From Betaproteobacteria bacterium (GTDB lineage Bacteria > Bdellovibrionota_B > Oligoflexia > Silvanigrellales > Silvanigrellaceae): DNA of 45,384 bases. A program made the translations under genes and the position numbers. Within the stretch, counting starts at the first letter, position 1. Every line of letters begins with the position of its first letter. The notes beneath the pieces were generated by a model that saw only the letters and a program-made list of their open reading frames with translations, had not been told where the DNA came from and ran no database searches. The DNA is taken from assembly GCA_016868315.1 (NCBI GenBank), contig VGHE01000016.1:1-45384 (forward strand). Reading direction: 5' to 3'. Shown here in pieces: positions 40,404-45,384 of this stretch.

Positions 40404-42464
40404 ATGACAGTTGTTCCGTTTCGACCTCGCTCTAACGGTACACGACAAGGCAGTCTTGTGTCAGCTCACGGTCAGCGCTCTGTTCTGCCACCTCCCGGTG
40501 TGAAAGCTGTGGGTATTGACTTGGGCACGACCAACTCGGTGGTTTCTGTTTTCAAAGAGCATCGTGAACAGCCGGAAACGCTTATTTATGAGGAACAATC
40601 CCGGCTGGTGCCCTCTGTTGTGCATTGGATGCCTGAAACTTCCACTGAGCTTGTCGGCCGTCCAGCTCTGGAAGCAGCGCACGACAATCTTGGTGAACTT
40701 ATTCGAAGTACAAAGCGACTTATGGGGTTGGCTCAGCAAACCTTTCTTTCAAATGGGAAGCAATACACACCAGAAGAGGCTGCCACTTCTGTTCTGAAAT
40801 ATCTGACAGGACATCCCACTTTATCGGAGGAGATTTCCGCTCACGGGCAACTCTGGGCCGTGGTCACCGTGCCAGCGCATTTCGACGATGCTGCGCGTTT
40901 AGCTACGGTCGCTGCCGCTGAATCGGCCGGAATCAAAGTCCTGCGCATTGTGAATGAGCCGACTGCAGCCGCACTAGCTTATAGCATGCTGCCGGATGTG
41001 CGTGATCTCGATAAGGAAACACTTGTGGTTTATGACCTCGGAGGTGGCACTTTCGACGTCAGCGTGGTTGAGCGCGAGGGGCTCGTGTTTAACGTCCTCG
41101 CAAGTGAGGGCGATGTTCAGCTCGGCGGTGATGATTTTGATACTGCCTTGGCGGAATATTTGGCCAAACATGTTCGCCCCGAGTTGGCGAGCAAACGCAT
41201 CAAGCCAGGTTCAACGGCATTCAAATACCTGCTTCATTTGGCTGAGGACGCTAAGAAGAAGTTTCAGAATCAGGGTTCTGTTCAGGTCAAAGCAGAAAAT
41301 TTGGATGGCACCGGTGCGCAAATTGACCTGCTCTTGCATCGAGATGTCTTCGAGTCCTTGGCCGCACCTTACATTGAAAAGACTTTGCTACTGACCGAAC
41401 GTGCCATACATGCGGCAAAAAAACGCACCAAAAATATTTCTCGGGTTCTGCTCGTAGGAGGTAGCACACGCGTCGCGCTTGTGCGTAAAATGTTGGAGCA
41501 GTACTTCCCTGACTGCATGGTTGATGCGCGGCTTGAGCCGGATCTCGCCGTGAGTTGGGGTGCTTCAATACAGGCCGCCATCATTTTGGGGCTCGAGCCA
41601 AGCACAATTCTCGTCGATGTGTGCAGTCACTCTTTGGGGGTCGGTGTTGCAGAAGATAGCCGCAGTATCGACGAGAATTTCAAAAAGGTGGCGCGCAAAT
41701 TTGGTCTCCTCCGACCCGTATCGGAAGAACAGCTTCATCTTGTATTGGGCGACAAGTTCGACGAGTTCAATCGCGAGCTGCGGGGGCTGTTGCGAGTCGC
41801 ACCTATTATTCATCGCAACTCACCCTTGCCCTCTTTGCGCAGTGAATTCTTCAATACTCTTTTCGACAATCAAATCGCCGTGCAGGTGATTGTTGTTCAA
41901 GGTGAGGGAGAAACAGTCGCCGAAAATCGTCTGATTGGCACTTTCATGTTTGAACTGCAGCAGCCTTGCCCAGCGGGGAGCAAGTGCGAAATTCAATTGA
42001 CCTACGATCAAAACGGGATGGTGCACGTCCTGGCCAAGCAGCTTGGAACTGAAAATCAGGCAGAAGCAATCTTCGACAGTAGAACGGGAGAGGTGAAAGG
42101 CTGGGTTGCCCTTGCAGATGAGTCACCTGAAAACCCCGCAACAGATTCCGATACCGAAGCGATAGCCGAAAAATCTCCCGCGGCCGTTGCTTTTGTTCCA
42201 TCAAAATCAACGTTGGCAGACCCCTCTCCTCAGGGAGCCGAATCTGAAGGCAGCGGGGTGCCCGCTCCCACGCAAGTCAATGCGATTCTGGTGCGGGCAC
42301 GCCGGCATTTGATGCGATTGTCATCATCCTCAGTTCATCACGGCAAGCTTGGGCAACTTATTGCCGAGTATGAAAAGCTTCTTGCACTCAGTGCTGCGGG
42401 TGAAGATTGCGACGATGCACTCGACGCAATCGAACAGGATTTTCAGAAAATTTTTGAATCATAA
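40404..42464 (+). CDS. Divergent Hsp70 (DnaK-like) chaperone
   Basis: A 686-residue Hsp70 with an N-terminal extension of about 33. The ATPase domain looks active: GIDLGTTNS (37-45), STKRLMG with K104, RIVNEPTAAALAY with R181 and E185, DLGGGTFD (211-218), QLGGDDFD and VGGSTR (351-356). R181 corresponds to DnaK R167, which contacts J-domains. The linker reads TILVD. The substrate-binding beta part begins VDVCSHSLGVGV and contains an extra segment of about 45 residues (420-465) before NSPLPS. NQIAVQVIVVQGEGETVAENRLIG is standard. The C-terminal lid is short (about 610-686) after a Pro/Ser/Glu-rich linker. ATG 40404 is behind AGGAG. The first gene of a three-gene unit, not the housekeeping DnaK. 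Confidence 0.9.
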   Translation: MTVVPFRPRSNGTRQGSLVSAHGQRSVLPPPGVKAVGIDLGTTNSVVSVFKEHREQPETLIYEEQSRLVPSVVHWMPETSTELVGRPALEAAHDNLGELIRSTKRLMGLAQQTFLSNGKQYTPEEAATSVLKYLTGHPTLSEEISAHGQLWAVVTVPAHFDDAARLATVAAAESAGIKVLRIVNEPTAAALAYSMLPDVRDLDKETLVVYDLGGGTFDVSVVEREGLVFNVLASEGDVQLGGDDFDTALAEYLAKHVRPELASKRIKPGSTAFKYLLHLAEDAKKKFQNQGSVQVKAENLDGTGAQIDLLLHRDVFESLAAPYIEKTLLLTERAIHAAKKRTKNISRVLLVGGSTRVALVRKMLEQYFPDCMVDARLEPDLAVSWGASIQAAIILGLEPSTILVDVCSHSLGVGVAEDSRSIDENFKKVARKFGLLRPVSEEQLHLVLGDKFDEFNRELRGLLRVAPIIHRNSPLPSLRSEFFNTLFDNQIAVQVIVVQGEGETVAENRLIGTFMFELQQPCPAGSKCEIQLTYDQNGMVHVLAKQLGTENQAEAIFDSRTGEVKGWVALADESPENPATDSDTEAIAEKSPAAVAFVPSKSTLADPSPQGAESEGSGVPAPTQVNAILVRARRHLMRLSSSSVHHGKLGQLIAEYEKLLALSAAGEDCDDALDAIEQDFQKIFES

Positions 42465-42491
42465 GTTGGACGTTGCAGCAGGAGTGAACGA

Positions 42492-43937
42492 GTGGCGGAT
42501 AGACCCTCTCCAGAGAAGCGACTTCTTGAAGGCCTTCGTCACAATTGGAGTGCCTTCTCAAAGAGTCTCGCTTCCGTTGAACAGCATCCTCAATTCAATG
42601 ATTTTTTGTCGCAATACCGGGGGCACGCTGAATCTGTACCGGTGGAATCACGTGAGCCCTTGCGCGCGTTTTTTCTGGCACATTGGAAAAGCTCTTTTAT
42701 CGAATGCTTCAATCAGGCTGCGCTCACTGCCGAGGATCTTTCTGAGGAGTTCCTCAAGGAATTCGAAGCTTCTTTTAATATGGTTGTGCATTATTGGTTG
42801 GGTCGGAATGACCGGAACTTTCAGTTTCGAACTGTGGTTCACTTCCTTGGTCTCGCTGATGCTCAATTTGCTTTCGAAGTTGGAGAGGGAAGATTTTCAT
42901 TTCGTGTGAGTGAGTGGGGTCTTTCGTTCTCGCAGCGCGGTCTGTTTGATGCCTTTCCACGCCGTCATTCTCTGGCTCGGGTGTGTGGAGTATCCTCCTT
43001 CGTTGAGAATGCAGAGCCTTCGCTTCCCGATGAACAGAAGCTTTTTAGAACTATTCGGATATTGCAGCGTGAATTTTGTCTGTTGATGGACGAATGGGAG
43101 CACTGCAACTCAATTTTGGCGGTGAAACAATTCTCAATCAGGAAGCTGCATCAGACCGACCCCGAACAAGGGCAGGCAATTTTGATGGAAATTGCTTCGG
43201 TTCGGAATGCATTGGCGCGTTGGTGTGTCAGGAGTGCAGCTGATTTTCAGAAGTTCATTGCTCGTTTAGGGGGGCGAAAATCTTTGCATGCCGATGTTGC
43301 TGCTGAGCTCTCTGCTCTGGACTCGCTTGTGTTGGCGGGATTTCAGAAATTCCTGCTCCCTGCTTCCGTGAGTCGTCACGTTTATTCGAATGATGTTCTA
43401 ATAGAGTGTTTGAATTGGGTCGATGCACGCTTGGAAATACACCCGGACGATCTCTTCTCGTTGATAGGTGCTCTTGTTTTTCACGCAGCACTGAATCGTG
43501 AAGGTGATGCCAATGCACTCTGCGAGCGTATTCTTGGCAGAAGTTTTGAATGGACTTTGAGTGCCGATCCTTCGGCAGCACTTAAGTCGGTATGCTGGGG
43601 TTTAACTCGTTTTGAGCATAGGTTTTTCTCAGCAGCGCTCGTGGTTGTTCTTGACTCCAAATTGGCTCCAAGCATTTTAGACTCTCATTGGCTACAGACG
43701 CTTGCTTCAGTGGTGGAAATGCCAGGAACCTTTCCTTTGCCCGACAAAACTATTTCCGATCTTAAGATCGCGTCAGACAATTTTGAGAAAATTCAATCTC
43801 GAGCGGTGTCAACGCTCGAGAGGTGCTGCGCGCAGTCTCGTGATGAGGCGCTTCAAGCTGCTCGCTTTGTTCTCGAATTTCTGCGTTCCGATCCACAGAC
43901 AGACGAGGATGCTTGCGATGAAGGGGATCCATCATGA
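42492..43937 (+). CDS. Unknown 481-residue protein in the Hsp70 operon
   Basis: GTG at 42492 follows AGGAG at seven bases, 27 bases after the Hsp70 stop. No signal peptide or membrane segment. The sequence is rich in Leu, Phe, Arg and Ser with mainly helical character and about ten Cys. I recognise no domain or motif. Its stop overlaps the start of the J-like gene as ATGA. Position between an Hsp70 and a J-like protein suggests it is a co-chaperone, substrate or scaffold for that system; this is inference from context alone. Confidence 0.75.
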   Translation: MADRPSPEKRLLEGLRHNWSAFSKSLASVEQHPQFNDFLSQYRGHAESVPVESREPLRAFFLAHWKSSFIECFNQAALTAEDLSEEFLKEFEASFNMVVHYWLGRNDRNFQFRTVVHFLGLADAQFAFEVGEGRFSFRVSEWGLSFSQRGLFDAFPRRHSLARVCGVSSFVENAEPSLPDEQKLFRTIRILQREFCLLMDEWEHCNSILAVKQFSIRKLHQTDPEQGQAILMEIASVRNALARWCVRSAADFQKFIARLGGRKSLHADVAAELSALDSLVLAGFQKFLLPASVSRHVYSNDVLIECLNWVDARLEIHPDDLFSLIGALVFHAALNREGDANALCERILGRSFEWTLSADPSAALKSVCWGLTRFEHRFFSAALVVVLDSKLAPSILDSHWLQTLASVVEMPGTFPLPDKTISDLKIASDNFEKIQSRAVSTLERCCAQSRDEALQAARFVLEFLRSDPQTDEDACDEGDPS

Positions 43938-44389
43938 GCCATCAAACACTTGAGCCACGCCGCAGAGCTGCTGTGGATATCAAACTCTTACGGCTCGAAC
44001 TGGTGCCGCGCGGCCGCACACCGTGTGAGCAGATCTCACATGAGTGGAGCCCCGCACAGCCCACTGAGAATCTTTCTCCCGATGCGGCAGCCGCGTTGCT
44101 GAGAGTGGATATCTGGGCACCGCAAAGTGTGGTCAGAGAGAGATATAAAAAACTCCAATTACGCTATCCACCGGAACAGTTCCCCGAGCGTCATGTTCAG
44201 TTACGACCTGCATTCGAGTTGCTCTCAGAACCCGTTGTGCGTCTGAATTGGTTTTGGCAAAGCGGGCTTATTCCCAACATGACTTCGACATTGCAGCCCA
44301 CGGACTCGCCGCTGTGGAATCGCGACACCTCGCTCAACCCTATGACCCCTGAAGATGCGCTGAACGCATTGCTTGAAGCGCGTTTCTGA
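43934..44389 (+). CDS. J-domain-like protein lacking the HPD motif
   Basis: A 151-residue protein coupled (ATGA) to the gene before it. Residues 48-108 follow the J-domain pattern: a start like LSPDAAAALLRVDIWAPQSVV, helix II RERYKKLQLRY, then helix III RPAFELLSEPVVRLNW, which matches the usual EAYEVLSDPEKRARY. The diagnostic HPD loop after helix II reads P79-P80-E81, so the His and Asp that stimulate Hsp70 ATPase are gone. Flanking parts are Pro- and Arg-rich. I infer a degenerate J-domain that may tether or modulate the adjacent Hsp70 rather than stimulate it in the normal way. The similarity is by eye and moderate. Confidence 0.7.
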   Translation: MSHQTLEPRRRAAVDIKLLRLELVPRGRTPCEQISHEWSPAQPTENLSPDAAAALLRVDIWAPQSVVRERYKKLQLRYPPEQFPERHVQLRPAFELLSEPVVRLNWFWQSGLIPNMTSTLQPTDSPLWNRDTSLNPMTPEDALNALLEARF

Positions 44390-44405
44390 GCGCAGCGTGG
44401 TTTAG

Positions 44406-45149
44406 TTAATCCGCCTGCATCAACTGATTTAGAGCCTCTGACATTGTATAGAGTTTCTTTTGCAAAGCATGATTAAAAACTCTCTCGCACAAGTCCACCG
44501 CCCCATCAGCAAAGAGTCTGCGTGAGTGTGCCATGTGCGTGAGACGCAGCTCCTCCGCGCCTTGGCTCAGGAATAATGTGTGTTCTCCCACCACTGCGCC
44601 CACCCGCGTGGATGCAATCCTGTCGTTTGGAATGCCAGCAGCCTGCGCGAGTGTCTTTGCGGTACCGCTCGGTGCATCTTTCTTTAGAACGTGGTGCGAT
44701 TCCCAAAGCGCGAGGTCGAAACCAAGCTCTCTCGCAAGTTCGGCAACCGACTTGCCGCAGCTCGTTTTGGCGCGCAGCATTTCTTCGGTAAGGTAAACTC
44801 CACGCGAAAAATTAGAGGAAACAACCACGGACGTTGCCTGCGAAACATTTGTGAGCTTCTGGGTGAGCTCCCTTGAGTGTCCTGTGGTGCCAATTACGAC
44901 AGCTGCGAGATGGTTGAGATCCTTCGCTCTTAAAAGGGAATCGGCGATCGTTTCGGTGCCTTCTGGTAAAGAAACATCGACAATAATAATTTTCTCGTTT
45001 GATTTTTGTTTCAAATCTTCAAGCAGTGACAACACGTTTTTAAGTTCAGCACGGCTTAATGGAGTGAGGGCAGCGTTCTTTGCTAAGGCAGCCGAGGTGA
45101 TCTCTTGTCCTAACCGTCCTGAGGCCCCTGCAAGGAGAATTCTATTCAT
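44406..45149 (-). CDS. dapB: 4-hydroxy-tetrahydrodipicolinate reductase DapB
   Basis: NAD(P)H-dependent enzyme of the lysine and diaminopimelate pathway. The 247-residue protein has the nucleotide-binding loop GASGRLG (8-14), VIGTTGH (85-91), SSNFSRGV (111-118) and the active-site motif ESHHVLKKDAPSGTA with H152, H153 and K157. It is slightly shorter than E. coli DapB (about 270). AGGA lies seven bases before the ATG. An 80-base gap separates it from the end of a minus-strand gene upstream. Its stop is 16 bases from the convergent J-like gene. Confidence 0.94.
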   Translation of the reverse strand: MNRILLAGASGRLGQEITSAALAKNAALTPLSRAELKNVLSLLEDLKQKSNEKIIIVDVSLPEGTETIADSLLRAKDLNHLAAVVIGTTGHSRELTQKLTNVSQATSVVVSSNFSRGVYLTEEMLRAKTSCGKSVAELARELGFDLALWESHHVLKKDAPSGTAKTLAQAAGIPNDRIASTRVGAVVGEHTLFLSQGAEELRLTHMAHSRRLFADGAVDLCERVFNHALQKKLYTMSEALNQLMQAD

Positions 45150-45229
45150 TTTAAGTCCTTTAATCTCAGGTTGTTAGATGATTTCTGAAAAATCTCTAAA
45201 TCTCTGTTTGACAACTCAACTCCAACAGA

Positions 45230-45384
45230 CTACCTACCGCGTTCGCCAATCACAACGATTCGGCTGTTCTTTGAAAAGAGAAGAAAGAAGTCACAGAGTG
45301 CGGGAAGAGCCGTGCGAAGCGACAGAGTGATTCGAGCAGCAATGCTTGGAGAAGTTTGTAACGGACGCGCGGTTTTAACCAAAT
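45230..45384 (-). CDS. C-terminal end of an unidentified protein (start outside window)
   Basis: A minus-strand frame that is open from the window edge for about 50 codons and ends in TAG at 45230-45232. The peptide ends FLLFSKNSRIVVIGERGR and looks protein-like (RPLQTSPSIAARITLSLRT before it). The other two minus-strand frames close within it. Too short to name. It would lie just upstream of dapB in the same direction. Confidence 0.45.
   Translation of the reverse strand, partial: LVKTARPLQTSPSIAARITLSLRTALPALCDFFLLFSKNSRIVVIGERGR

Overview
The window reads as a compact chromosomal segment of a Gram-negative bacterium with an outer membrane. Support comes from several lipoproteins with signal peptides, a LolC/LolE-type permease, an ExbB/ExbD motor pair, two small beta-barrel-like outer-membrane proteins and CdsA. 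Genes are packed tightly: convergent stops abut at 39128/39129, the convergent genes at 13769-13781 overlap, and many starts overlap the previous stop. There is no transposon, phage, tRNA, rRNA or CRISPR array. The mix of class II DAHP synthase, plant/alphaproteobacterial-type glutamate-cysteine ligase, two chemosensory clusters and many lineage-specific lipoproteins would suit a deltaproteobacterial or Bdellovibrionota/Oligoflexia-like organism. That placement is an inference only.

Layout. Positions 1-1118 hold the 5' part of a minus-strand surface lipoprotein with Ig/cadherin-like domains, and 1327-1959 a small barrel protein. Positions 1989-8453 are the first chemotaxis cluster: a divergent CheW, CheR, a receiver-HPt-CheA hybrid, CheW, a CheD-receiver-degenerate-CheB fusion, and a separate receiver-less CheB with an intact catalytic triad. 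Positions 8529-15127 are mixed: DAHP synthase, a barrel protein, a secreted protein, CdsA, an unknown protein paired with a cytoplasmic subtilase-like protease, YggS and Maf. Positions 15291-20625 are the second chemotaxis cluster: a CheA with two HPt domains, CheW, then an OB-fold-like lipoprotein and a repeat-rich lipoprotein. Positions 29382-20644 (minus) run ClpB, a small lipoprotein, an AttEFGH-like ABC system and a VWA lipoprotein. Positions 29561-33293 run a LolC/E-type permease, an aldo/keto reductase, ExbB and ExbD, closed by a clear intrinsic terminator; glutamate-cysteine ligase follows. Positions 34872-35050 hold a structured intergenic element, possibly 6S-like RNA. Next are a DUF4301-like protein with a small partner (minus), RlmN, a histidine phosphatase and a thioesterase. 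Positions 40404-44389 form a three-gene unit of a divergent Hsp70, an unknown protein and a J-domain-like protein that lacks HPD. DapB and the tail of an unidentified minus-strand gene close the window.

Together the two chemosensory clusters supply two kinases, three CheW adaptors, one methyltransferase, a deamidase and a two-protein methylesterase module. There is no chemoreceptor, no flagellar gene and no stand-alone CheY. The two signals I would look at first are the split CheB (a pseudo-enzyme carrying the receiver, coupled to a receiver-less active enzyme) and the Hsp70/unknown/HPD-less J-like operon.
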